From assembly GCA_903899885.1 (NCBI GenBank), contig CAIULK010000191.1, positions 1-59,117 of the forward strand: DNA of 59,117 nucleotides. The letters run 5' to 3'. Numbering within the stretch: position 1 is the first letter of the stretch; each line of letters begins with the position of its first letter. Under the pieces are notes generated by a model. The model did no database searches, was not told where the DNA came from, and worked only from the letters and a program-made list of their open reading frames with translations. Below are positions 38,054 to 46,325 of the stretch, in pieces. Position numbers and translations under genes: made by a program. The DNA comes from an uncultured Rhodospirillaceae bacterium (GTDB lineage Bacteria; Pseudomonadota; Alphaproteobacteria; Rhodospirillales; Magnetospirillaceae).

Positions 38054-39508
38054 ATGCGCATTCTTCTGATCGTCCCCGAACTGTTTTTTTCCGAACCTCT
38101 CGGCCTTCTTCAAATCAGCGCCGCTTGCCGCGCGGTAGGACACACGACCCGGCTATGCGCGTTGTCGCGCGATTCGATCGCCAAGGTTCTCGACGATTTC
38201 CAGCCCGACCTCGTCGGCTACAGCGTCATGACGCCCAATGAGCCCGCTTTCGCGGCGGCGAATGCCGAGGTGCTGGATTATCAAAAGCGAACAGGCCGCC
38301 GCGTTTATCGCATCATGGGCGGCCCACACCCCACATTTTTCCCCGAAGTAATCGACAAGATCGACCTCGATGCGATCGTGATCGGCCCCGGCGACCATGC
38401 CATTCAACGCATTCTTGGGCGCATCGCCGAAGGTGGGGATCTGGATGGCCTCCCCAATGTCATGACCCCGACCTTCCGCACACCGGAACGCGAGATCATC
38501 AACGACCCCGATGCCCTGCCCTTCGCGGATCGCGGCATTCTCTACGATTACGATCCGTCGCTTCGGAATGTCGGCATCCGCACCTTCATGACCCAGCGGG
38601 GCTGCCCCTATAAATGCACGTACTGCTTCAACCACGCCTTCAACAAGATGTTCAAGGGGGGCGGACGCAAGTTGATGGCCCGGCGGTCGGTGGACAGCCT
38701 TCTGGCCGAAATCAAACATGTGGCCGCGACTTACCCGAAACTCCGCTACGTTCAATTCTCGGACAGTGTCTTCACATTGCAAAAGGACGAATGGCTCGAG
38801 GAGTTCGCGCACCGTTACCCACGGGAAATCGGCTTGCCGTTTATGTGCTGCGTTCAACCCCAGGACATGCGCGCGGACGTTCTCGACGCCCTGAAGACAG
38901 CCGGTTGCCGGGCTATCAGCACGTCGATCGAAAGCGGGGTGGAGCAGGTGCGGATCGACGTGCTCAAGCGGCCCCTTCCCGACGGGCCATTGCGCGACGC
39001 TTTCCGGCGCGCGCGCCAAACCGGGATCCGAGTTCAAAACAACACCATGCTGGCCTTGCCGGGAACCTCCTTGGAGGATGACTTCCGGTCGATCGCCTTT
39101 ACGCGCGAATGCGCCCCCGATCTGGCGACGTTCGGTATTTTCACCCCATTCCCCAAAACGGACCTGCGAAGCTATGCCGAATCGCTTGGGCTTCTGACCG
39201 ACGCTTCCGACGTGAATGTCATGTACAAAGACCGTTCCGTAATGAACAACTACTCTGATGACGAGAAGAAAATGCAGGTGCGATTGACCTACATCGCCCC
39301 GCTGCTTTGCAACGCGCCGTCGTGGATGTTTCGCTCGATCAGATTCCTAAGCCGCCTCCCCCTTGACGGCCTGTACCGCTATATAAATTCGATTTACACA
39401 CCTCTTATTTACGGGCGCGTCATCTTTGCCGGAGCGGGTCCGTCGAACCTGTCGGAATTCGTCTCGGCGGCATGGTATGCCTTCCGCTATTACCTGAAAT
39501 GGAAATAG
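38054..39508 (+). CDS. B12-binding-domain radical SAM protein, function unknown
   Basis: A 484-residue enzyme. The N-terminal cobalamin-type domain (MRILLIVPELFFSEPLGLLQ, then PDLVGYSVMTPNEPAFA and IMGGPHPTFFPE) is followed by a radical SAM barrel with the [4Fe-4S] ligands C184, C188 and C191 (CPYKCTYC). No DXHXXG signature is clear in the N-terminal domain, so actual B12 binding is uncertain. It stands alone between tex and a convergent secretion operon. Relatives methylate or rearrange lipids, pigments and peptides; no substrate is implied here. The 252-bp gap before it holds no gene. Confidence 0.88.
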   Translation: MRILLIVPELFFSEPLGLLQISAACRAVGHTTRLCALSRDSIAKVLDDFQPDLVGYSVMTPNEPAFAAANAEVLDYQKRTGRRVYRIMGGPHPTFFPEVIDKIDLDAIVIGPGDHAIQRILGRIAEGGDLDGLPNVMTPTFRTPEREIINDPDALPFADRGILYDYDPSLRNVGIRTFMTQRGCPYKCTYCFNHAFNKMFKGGGRKLMARRSVDSLLAEIKHVAATYPKLRYVQFSDSVFTLQKDEWLEEFAHRYPREIGLPFMCCVQPQDMRADVLDALKTAGCRAISTSIESGVEQVRIDVLKRPLPDGPLRDAFRRARQTGIRVQNNTMLALPGTSLEDDFRSIAFTRECAPDLATFGIFTPFPKTDLRSYAESLGLLTDASDVNVMYKDRSVMNNYSDDEKKMQVRLTYIAPLLCNAPSWMFRSIRFLSRLPLDGLYRYINSIYTPLIYGRVIFAGAGPSNLSEFVSAAWYAFRYYLKWK

Positions 39509-39564
39509 ATCCCGGGTTCGGAGTTGATGCGATGTTCGTGGGCAATGCCTTGGGACAATGTCCT

Positions 39565-39619
39565 GGTCTTGCGAGACCGGCCAGGGCATCGTCGTTCGGC
39601 TGAACGAACGCGGACGATG
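39565..39619. terminator. Two hairpins between convergent genes, possible two-way terminator
   Basis: GGTCT-TGCG-AGACC at 39565-39578, and a larger hairpin with arms CATCGTC (39587-39593) and GACGATG (39613-39619). They fill the 120-base gap between the radical SAM gene and the HlyD gene, which face each other. No U-rich tract is present. Confidence 0.4.
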
Positions 39620-39628
39620 ACGCCCCGC

Positions 39629-41005
39629 TCACGGTTCCCGGAAACTCTCATCCAGCGCCCGGAACAGCGGATAAACGAAATACGAAATCACCCGCCTTGT
39701 GCCGATCTTGATTTCGGCGGTCAGGGTCATGCCGGGGATCAGGCGAAAATCAGCCGGAACGCCGCGCAGATGGGCGTCGGTCACCACCAGGCGGGCGCGG
39801 AACACCGTGTTGCGCCGGCCCATTGAATCCTGTTCCGATTTCACGGTGTCGGCGCCGATGACATCCAGGCGGCCTTGCAACGCGCCGTGTTGCTGATAGG
39901 GCAAGGCCTCCAGCTTGATGCGGGCGAGGTCGCCGGTTTTCAGCAAACCGATATCGGCGGGGGCGACATCGACCTCGGCCTCCAGCACCGCGTCGGCCGG
40001 AACCAAGGTAATCAGCGGTTCGGCCTGCGAGGCCACCGATCCCACCGATTTTTGGGCGATTTCCAGCACCACCGCATCCTCGGGCGCGGTCAGTTCGACC
40101 AGCGACGAGCGGCGTTCCTGTTTCTTCAAATCCTCGGCCACCTTGTCGCGGTCGCGGCGGGTGGTTTGCAGTTCCTGCGCGGTCTTGGTGTGGCTTTCGC
40201 CCAGGAAAGCCTCGCGCTTCTGGCGGGCCGAGGACAGTTTTTCCTCGATCTCGCGATTGCGGTTGGTCAAGCGGTTCAGGTCGCGCTCGGCGGTGTAGCG
40301 TTTTTCCTGGGCTTCCAGCAGTTGCAGCTGCGAGCCGGCGGCGTGCGCGACCAGGGTTTGGCGCATTTCCTCGACCTTGCGGAACACCTCGACCGATTTT
40401 CGGGCGTCGTCGGCCTCGCGCCGGTTGGCGGCCAGTTCGGCGGTCGCCCCGGCGATTTCCGCATCCAACGACGACAGATTGGCCGTCAAATCCGCCTTGC
40501 GCTGTTCGAACAAGCGGGTCTGAAGGGCGTTCTCGGCCTCGTCGCCGGAAAACCGCGAAACATTGGCGTCGGACAATTCGGCTTCCAGCCGGGCGATCTG
40601 GGCATCCAAACTGGTCAGCGATTTTTGGCTGGATGCCGTGTCGGCCTGGGTGAAGGTGGCGTCCAGGGTCGCCAGCACCTCGCCCTTCTTCACGGCTTGA
40701 CCGGTGCGCACGCTCAGCGTGCGGATCACCCCGGTCTCCAAGGGCTGCACGACGATCCGGTTCGACGCGGTGATCAAATGCCCGCTGGCCGTGACCACCC
40801 GGTCGATGCGGGCCAGCGACGCCCAGGTCACCGTCGTCACGATCAAGGCGGCCACCGCCCACAGCGTGAATTCGGCGGCGCGCGGCGTGGCGCGTTCCTC
40901 GATCTCGACGATGTCGGGCTGGAACTCCAGATGCTCCTGATCCGGTTTGGGGGCCAGCCAGCGGCGGCCCGGCCCGTCGTGCGGGGTCATCTCGCGGCCG
41001 GTCAT
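39629..41005 (-). CDS. HlyD-type periplasmic adaptor of a type I secretion system
   Basis: A 458-residue membrane fusion protein. The cytoplasmic N-terminus is followed by one membrane anchor (AEFTLWAVAALIVTTVTWAS, near residue 48). Lipoyl halves, a long coiled coil (about 110-300, with many E/Q/R/L heptads) and the C-terminal EIKIGTRRVISYFVYPLFRA complete the family pattern. The ATG at 41005 overlaps the ABC gene stop (ATGA). It links the inner-membrane ABC exporter to an outer-membrane TolC-like channel, which is not in the window. Confidence 0.94.
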   Translation of the reverse strand: MTGREMTPHDGPGRRWLAPKPDQEHLEFQPDIVEIEERATPRAAEFTLWAVAALIVTTVTWASLARIDRVVTASGHLITASNRIVVQPLETGVIRTLSVRTGQAVKKGEVLATLDATFTQADTASSQKSLTSLDAQIARLEAELSDANVSRFSGDEAENALQTRLFEQRKADLTANLSSLDAEIAGATAELAANRREADDARKSVEVFRKVEEMRQTLVAHAAGSQLQLLEAQEKRYTAERDLNRLTNRNREIEEKLSSARQKREAFLGESHTKTAQELQTTRRDRDKVAEDLKKQERRSSLVELTAPEDAVVLEIAQKSVGSVASQAEPLITLVPADAVLEAEVDVAPADIGLLKTGDLARIKLEALPYQQHGALQGRLDVIGADTVKSEQDSMGRRNTVFRARLVVTDAHLRGVPADFRLIPGMTLTAEIKIGTRRVISYFVYPLFRALDESFREP

Positions 41006-43152
41006 ACCGCGCCCTCGCCCATGAAGCGGGTCTGCTGGCGCCACAGATGCTGGTACAGCTCGGACCGCTTCAACAACTCGCGGTGCGACCCGGCATCGAC
41101 GATGCGGCCCTGATCGAACACCAAGATGACGTCCGACTTGGCCAAGCTGGACAGCCGGTGCGAGACGATGATCATCGTGCGCCCTTGCGAAATGCGGTCC
41201 AAATTTTCCTGCACGATCGCTTCGCTTTCGGGGTCCAAGGCACTGGTCGCCTCGTCCAGCACCATGATCAAGGGCTGGGGCAACAGGGCACGCGCGATCG
41301 ACAGGCGCTGTTTCTGCCCGCCCGACAGGTTGGCGGCGTTTTCATCCAGCCTTGTGTCGAAACCCTGCGGCAGGCGGCGGATGAATTCGTCGGCGCCCGC
41401 CGCCTGCGCCGCCTCGGCGATCTCGGCGAACGAGGCGCCCGGCCGCGCCACCGCGATGTTGTCGCGCACGGTGCCCCGGAACAGAAAGCTTTCCTGCACC
41501 ACCACCCCGATCGAGCGGCGCAGATGCGCCAAATCGATTTCCCGGACATCGACGCCGTCGAAGCGGATCATCCCCGATTGCGGCAGATACAGCCCTTGCA
41601 GCAGCCGGGTGAAGGTGGTCTTGCCCGAGCCCGAACGCCCGACCACCCCGACCACGCTTCCCCGCTCGATCGCCACATTCACCCGGTCCAAGGCAGGGGT
41701 GGGGGAACCGGGATAGAAGAACGAAACATCCTCGAACACGATGTCGCCGGTCAAACGCGGCCGCAGCCCGGCGGCCGAGGATTCTTTCTCCGGCTTCCTG
41801 TTCATCACCTCGCCCAGCATGCGGATCGACAGCGAGGTTTGCTGGAATTGATTGACCACCGACACCAATTGCACCAACGGCCCGCCGACCCGGCCCGCCA
41901 GCATCTGAATCGCCACCAATTCGCCGACCGTCAGCTTGCCTTCGAACACGAACAGCGCGCCGAAAAACACCACCGCCACCGACGACAATTTATCCAGCCC
42001 GCCGACCACCGCGTTGGTCGCGGTCGAAATCCGCCCCACCCCGAAATGGCGCTTGATGGTCCGCGCCGTGCGGTCGTTCCACATCTTGCGGCGTTCGGGC
42101 TCCAAGGCCAGGGCCTTGACCGTGCGCATGCCGTGGATGGTTTCGACCAGCATCGCTTGGCGTTCGCCCTCGGCTTGGTACAGCTGTTCCAGATTGCGCC
42201 GGAACACCGGCAGCACCAAAAACACGATCAGCGCGATCAACCCGGCCATCCCCAGCACGATCAAGGCCATCGGCAGGCTGTAAAGCATCAGGATCGGGAT
42301 GAACAACAACAGCGCGGTGGCATCCAACGCGGTCATGAACAGCTTGCCGGTCATGAATTCGCGGATGGCCTCGGTCTGCTGCATGTGCTTGACCAGCACC
42401 CCGGCCGAGCTTTGCTCGAAGAAATGCAAGGGCAGCTTCATCAGATGGTCGAAGGTCCGGGTGCCCAGCCGCGCGTCGATCTTGTTGCTGGCCCACAGCA
42501 GCAGATAATTGCGCAAGAAGTTCAACAGCGTGTCGAAGCCGATCGCCAAACTCACGCCGATCGTCATCACATAGAGGGTCGCGATCGCCTCGTGCACCAG
42601 CACCTTGTCGATGACGATCTGAAAGAAAAACGGGGTGGCCAGCCCGATTAGATGCAGGAACACCGCCGCCAGGGCGACATGCCCGAAGGCGCGCGCCTGG
42701 CGCAGGATTTCCGGGACGAACCAGCGCAGCCCGAACGGTTGATCGGGATCGCCCAAATCGTGATGGCGTTTAAGCAGCAAGACATCGCCGCTCCAGGCTT
42801 CCAGCAACTGTTCGCGATCGACGAACAGGAATCCCGGCCCATCGGCCAAGGGGTCGATCACCGCCAGTTCGTGAACGCCGTTTTCCTCGCGGATCCCGGA
42901 AAAGATCACGCCGTTGCCGTTCTTCAACAGCCCCAGCACCGGAAAGGCATGGCCCAGCCGGGCCAGTCCGCCCCAATCGAGATGGGCGATCTTGGCCTTC
43001 AGCCCGAATTCATGGGCGATTTTCGGTAATTGAGCGCGCGAGGGCGCGGCGCCGCCCAGCGCGTGATCGTGGTCGATGCGTTCCGGCGTGGCGTCCAACC
43101 CGTGATGACGGATCAGCAGCGCCAAGCATTCGAGAACGGTATGGTTGCTCAT
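41002..43152 (-). CDS. Type I secretion ABC permease/ATPase (HlyB-like, peptidase-dead C39-like domain)
   Basis: A 716-residue exporter. The N-terminal C39-like domain (about 1-130) lacks the catalytic cysteine context (HTVLECLALLIRHHGLDA), so it is a substrate-docking domain as in HlyB/RTX exporters. Six membrane segments span about 160-440. The ATPase domain has Walker A GRSGSGKT, signature LSGGQKQR and Walker B MVLDEATSALD. It overlaps the genes on both sides by 4 bases. The cargo is probably a large RTX-like or adhesin protein encoded elsewhere. Confidence 0.95.
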   Translation of the reverse strand: MSNHTVLECLALLIRHHGLDATPERIDHDHALGGAAPSRAQLPKIAHEFGLKAKIAHLDWGGLARLGHAFPVLGLLKNGNGVIFSGIREENGVHELAVIDPLADGPGFLFVDREQLLEAWSGDVLLLKRHHDLGDPDQPFGLRWFVPEILRQARAFGHVALAAVFLHLIGLATPFFFQIVIDKVLVHEAIATLYVMTIGVSLAIGFDTLLNFLRNYLLLWASNKIDARLGTRTFDHLMKLPLHFFEQSSAGVLVKHMQQTEAIREFMTGKLFMTALDATALLLFIPILMLYSLPMALIVLGMAGLIALIVFLVLPVFRRNLEQLYQAEGERQAMLVETIHGMRTVKALALEPERRKMWNDRTARTIKRHFGVGRISTATNAVVGGLDKLSSVAVVFFGALFVFEGKLTVGELVAIQMLAGRVGGPLVQLVSVVNQFQQTSLSIRMLGEVMNRKPEKESSAAGLRPRLTGDIVFEDVSFFYPGSPTPALDRVNVAIERGSVVGVVGRSGSGKTTFTRLLQGLYLPQSGMIRFDGVDVREIDLAHLRRSIGVVVQESFLFRGTVRDNIAVARPGASFAEIAEAAQAAGADEFIRRLPQGFDTRLDENAANLSGGQKQRLSIARALLPQPLIMVLDEATSALDPESEAIVQENLDRISQGRTMIIVSHRLSSLAKSDVILVFDQGRIVDAGSHRELLKRSELYQHLWRQQTRFMGEGAV

Positions 43153-43550
43153 CGCCCGAAATTCGGCGAACGGGGTTGCGCGGCCGGAACCTCGGCGGGC
43201 GGGGGCTTGGGCGCGGGGGGCATGGTCAATTTGGCGGCCAGCCCATTCATCGCCGCCACCAGCGCGTGAAACCCGTCGAGCGGCATCACCAAGCGCCGGT
43301 CAAGGCGCAAGCCGGGGCCGGGATCACCGGCCATCGCCCGGGTCATCAGCTCGATCCGCACCAAGCCTGCCGCCAGATCGATGTCCCCGGCCGTATCGGC
43401 GAAATTTTCCGGCACGAAAAAATCCTCGCAATCCACGATGGCGTTCCCCAAGCTCCACTCAGCGAAAGCTACCATGGGCAAAGGCCGACCGCCAGACGGC
43501 ACCAAGCCCTTCGTTGACGCCGCCAAGCCGCGTGCGATAGTGTCGGCCAT
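43149..43550 (-). CDS. Hypothetical protein, first gene of the type I secretion operon
   Basis: A 133-residue protein beginning MADTIARGLAASTKGLVP, with a central acidic part (AIVDCEDFFVPENFADTAGD). The C-terminus is proline-rich (MPPAPKPPPAEVPAA). It has no signal peptide or membrane segment. Its stop overlaps the ABC start by 4 bases, so it is co-translated with the exporter, which suggests a role in export or its control. No family is recognised. Confidence 0.65.
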   Translation of the reverse strand: MADTIARGLAASTKGLVPSGGRPLPMVAFAEWSLGNAIVDCEDFFVPENFADTAGDIDLAAGLVRIELMTRAMAGDPGPGLRLDRRLVMPLDGFHALVAAMNGLAAKLTMPPAPKPPPAEVPAAQPRSPNFGR

Positions 43551-43553
43551 GCG

Positions 43554-43578
43554 GGACAGGCGGGACAGCCGCCTGTCC
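43554..43578. promoter_or_regulatory. Perfect 10-bp inverted repeat between divergent start codons
   Basis: GGACAGGCGG and CCGCCTGTCC separated by GACAG, lying between the starts of the secretion operon (43550, minus) and the glucan synthase gene (43616, plus). It could be a shared operator or a leader hairpin for either transcript. Confidence 0.5.
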
Positions 43579-43615
43579 TTCGCGTTCTCTTTTGGACAAG
43601 GGGCCGTCCGCCTCC

Positions 43616-46234
43616 ATGCGTCTTTCCGGTTTCGTCGTTCTCATCGTGATCGTGCTCGGCAACCTCGGGTTCTGGGCGGCGGTCAATCGGCCGAAAACAG
43701 GCCTGCCCTGGGCCGGCACCATCAACAGCGTGTCGTTCAGCCCCTACCGCGCCGACGACGATCCGATCGCCGTGCGCGAGGATCCGCAGCTCGACGAGGT
43801 CAAGCTGCCGTCCCGCGACGACATAGACCGCGATTTGGAATTGCTGTCGGGCAAGGTCGCCAGCGTGCGAACCTATTCGCAGATGGAAGGCCTGGACGCG
43901 GTTCCCGAACTGGCCGCCAAGCACGGCATCAAGGCGATTCCGGGGGCGTGGATCGACCAGCGCCTGGCCAAGAACGAGGCCGAGATCGAACGCCTGATCC
44001 GTTCGGCGCGCGACAATCCCTCGGTCGACCGGGTTTTGGTCGGCAACGAATCGGTGCTGACGCTGCGCGCCACGCCGGAAGAACTGATCCGCTATATCCG
44101 CCGGGTCCGCGCCGCCCTGCCCGCCCGCGTGCGGATTTCCACCGCCGAGCCCTGGCATGTGTGGCTGGAGCACCCCGAACTGGCCCAGGAAGTCGATTTC
44201 CTGACCATCCACATCCTGCCCTATTGGGAGCATCTGCCGGTCGAGCGCGCGATGGACTTCTTTACCGAGAAGTACGACGCGGTGCAAAACGCCTTTCCCG
44301 GCAAGCACATCCTGGTGGGCGAAGTGGGCTGGCCCTCGGCCGGTAAAAGCTTTGGCGACGCCGATCCCTCGCTGGTCAATCAGGCGATGTTCCTGCGCCA
44401 TTTCCTGAATTACGCCCAGGAAAACAATATCGACTACAATATCGTCGAAGCCTTTGACCAACCTTGGAAAATCCGGCTCGACAACAACCCGGTGGAAAAA
44501 CACTGGGGCATCTGGACCGCCGACCGCCAGCCGAAATTCAATTGGATCGGCCCGGTGATCGAGTTCGAGGAATGGCCGTTCCAGGCCGCCGCCGCCACCT
44601 TGATCGCGCTTTTGCCGGTGATCTGGTTCCTGGGGCGCTGGAAGGAATTGCGGCTGCCGGGCAAGATTTTCTTCGCCGTTCTGGTGCAGTTCGCCGCCAC
44701 CTTGGTGATCTGGACGATGTCGACGCCGGTCATCCGCGATCTGGCGCCCAGCGCGATGCTGATGATCGGGCTGCTGATGCCCGCCCAGTTCCTGCTTTTG
44801 ATCGTCGTGCTGATTTCGGGCATTGAACTGACCGAACTGACTTGGTCGGGGCGCTTGAAGCGCGGCTTCAAGCCGATCTCCTCGATCACCTATTTCCCCA
44901 AGGTGTCGCTGCACCTACCCTGCTACAACGAACCGCCCGAGATGGTGAAACTGACCATCGACAGCCTGATGGCGCAGGATTATCCGAATTTCGAGGTTCT
45001 GGTCCTCGACAACAACACCAAGGATCCCAAGGTGTGGGAGCCGGTGAAGGAATATTGCGAAAGCTTGGGCGACCGGGTCAAATTCTTCCACCTGGCCCCC
45101 TGGCCGGGCGCCAAGGCCGGGGCCTTGAATTTCGGGCTCGACAACACCGCGCCCGACGCCGAAATCATCGGCGTGGTCGATTCCGACTATCAGGTGCGCA
45201 AGGATTGGCTGCGCACGCTGGTGCCTTATTTCGAAAGCCCCAAGGTCGGCCATGTGCAGGCGCCGCAAGACCACCGCGGGTGGGAGAACGACCTGTTCAA
45301 GGAAATGATCAACTGGGAATATGCCGGGTTCTTCGATATCGGCATGGTCTTTCGCAACGAGGCCAATGCGATCATTCAACACGGCACGATGACCATGATC
45401 CGCAAGAAGGCGCTGGAGGAAGCCGGGCGCTGGGGCGAATGGTGCATCGTCGAGGATGCCGAGCTGGGCCTGCGCCTGTTCAAGGCGGGCTATGAATCCG
45501 TCTATATCCAGGAACGCATGGGCCACGGTTTGGTCCCCGACAGCTTCATGGCCTACAAGAAGCAGCGTTTCCGCTGGGCCTACGGCGCGGTGCAGATCCT
45601 GAAGGCGCATTGGCGCTCGCTGATCCCGTTCAAAAAGACCGGCCTATCGACGGGGCAGAAATATCACTTCGTTTCGGGCTGGCTGCCCTGGATGGCCGAC
45701 GCCTTCTATCTGCTGTTCTGTCTGTCCAGCTTGTTCTGGTCGGCCGGAATGATTTTGGCGCCGCGCTTCTTCGCCACCCCCTTGGCGTTTTTCACCCTAC
45801 CGACCGTCGGCGTGTTCGTTGCCAAGATCGTGCACCACATGTTCCTGTACACGACGCGCGTAAAGTGTAATCTGAAACAACGGATACTTTCCGCGATCGC
45901 CGGGATGGGGCTGACCTATGCCATCGCCTGGGCGATGTGGCAGGGCATCTTCACCAAATCCACGCCGTTCCTGCGCACGCCCAAGATGGCCGACAAGGCC
46001 GCCTTTACCCAGGGCTTCCTGATGGCCTCGGAAGAGGCGACCTTGATGCTGCTGCATTGGCTGGCCGCCGTCGCCGTGCTGTTCGTGCCCGACTGGATCA
46101 ACGGCAACAACCGCAACTTCATGGACCCCGATATCCGGCTGTGGTCGTTCGTTCTGGTGGTGCAGTCGATGCCGTTCCTGGCCGCGCTCATCACCTCGAT
46201 GATCTCGACCCTGCCGCCGAAATCCGGGGACTAG
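43616..46234 (+). CDS. Beta-glucan synthase: GH17-like domain fused to GT2 glycosyltransferase (NdvB-type)
   Basis: An 872-residue inner-membrane protein. An N-terminal anchor (LSGFVVLIVIVLGNLGFWAA) precedes a periplasmic GH17-like domain (about 40-310) with VLVGNESVL and VGEVGWPSAGKSFGD, carrying the two glutamates. Membrane segments follow, then a GT2 domain with PCYNEPPEMV, VVDSDYQV (DxD-type), EDAELGLRL and QRFRWAYG, and further membrane segments. This fused layout is known from NdvB-type synthases of cyclic or linear beta-1,3-glucans in Bradyrhizobium and Pseudomonas. ATG 43616 is preferred over the upstream frame at 43592. Confidence 0.92.
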   Translation: MRLSGFVVLIVIVLGNLGFWAAVNRPKTGLPWAGTINSVSFSPYRADDDPIAVREDPQLDEVKLPSRDDIDRDLELLSGKVASVRTYSQMEGLDAVPELAAKHGIKAIPGAWIDQRLAKNEAEIERLIRSARDNPSVDRVLVGNESVLTLRATPEELIRYIRRVRAALPARVRISTAEPWHVWLEHPELAQEVDFLTIHILPYWEHLPVERAMDFFTEKYDAVQNAFPGKHILVGEVGWPSAGKSFGDADPSLVNQAMFLRHFLNYAQENNIDYNIVEAFDQPWKIRLDNNPVEKHWGIWTADRQPKFNWIGPVIEFEEWPFQAAAATLIALLPVIWFLGRWKELRLPGKIFFAVLVQFAATLVIWTMSTPVIRDLAPSAMLMIGLLMPAQFLLLIVVLISGIELTELTWSGRLKRGFKPISSITYFPKVSLHLPCYNEPPEMVKLTIDSLMAQDYPNFEVLVLDNNTKDPKVWEPVKEYCESLGDRVKFFHLAPWPGAKAGALNFGLDNTAPDAEIIGVVDSDYQVRKDWLRTLVPYFESPKVGHVQAPQDHRGWENDLFKEMINWEYAGFFDIGMVFRNEANAIIQHGTMTMIRKKALEEAGRWGEWCIVEDAELGLRLFKAGYESVYIQERMGHGLVPDSFMAYKKQRFRWAYGAVQILKAHWRSLIPFKKTGLSTGQKYHFVSGWLPWMADAFYLLFCLSSLFWSAGMILAPRFFATPLAFFTLPTVGVFVAKIVHHMFLYTTRVKCNLKQRILSAIAGMGLTYAIAWAMWQGIFTKSTPFLRTPKMADKAAFTQGFLMASEEATLMLLHWLAAVAVLFVPDWINGNNRNFMDPDIRLWSFVLVVQSMPFLAALITSMISTLPPKSGD

Positions 46235-46264
46235 AGCGTGATCCGGTCCACCGGGATCACGCTC
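46234..46264 (+). terminator. Perfect 11-bp hairpin after the glucan synthase gene
   Basis: GAGCGTGATCC and GGATCACGCTC with a 9-base loop, starting at the last base of the stop codon. Similar palindromes recur in alphaproteobacterial intergenic regions. No T run follows. It abuts the second copy of the 53-bp repeat. Confidence 0.55.
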
Positions 46265-46316
46265 AGCCGCCATTGCGGCGGCGGCCAAGCGAGCGGACGC
46301 TCGCGCCCGGCGAGGG
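46264..46316 (+). repeat. 53-bp two-hairpin intergenic repeat, copy 2
   Basis: Same length and layout as 6065-6117. The first hairpin is GCCGCC-ATTGC-GGCGGC; the second is CGAGC-GGAC-GCTCG, with arms that differ from copy 1 but still pair fully. The terminal GAGGG lies 9 bases before the ATG at 46326 and is the only Shine-Dalgarno-like sequence for that gene. Confidence 0.75.
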
Positions 46317-46325
46317 ACTAAAACG

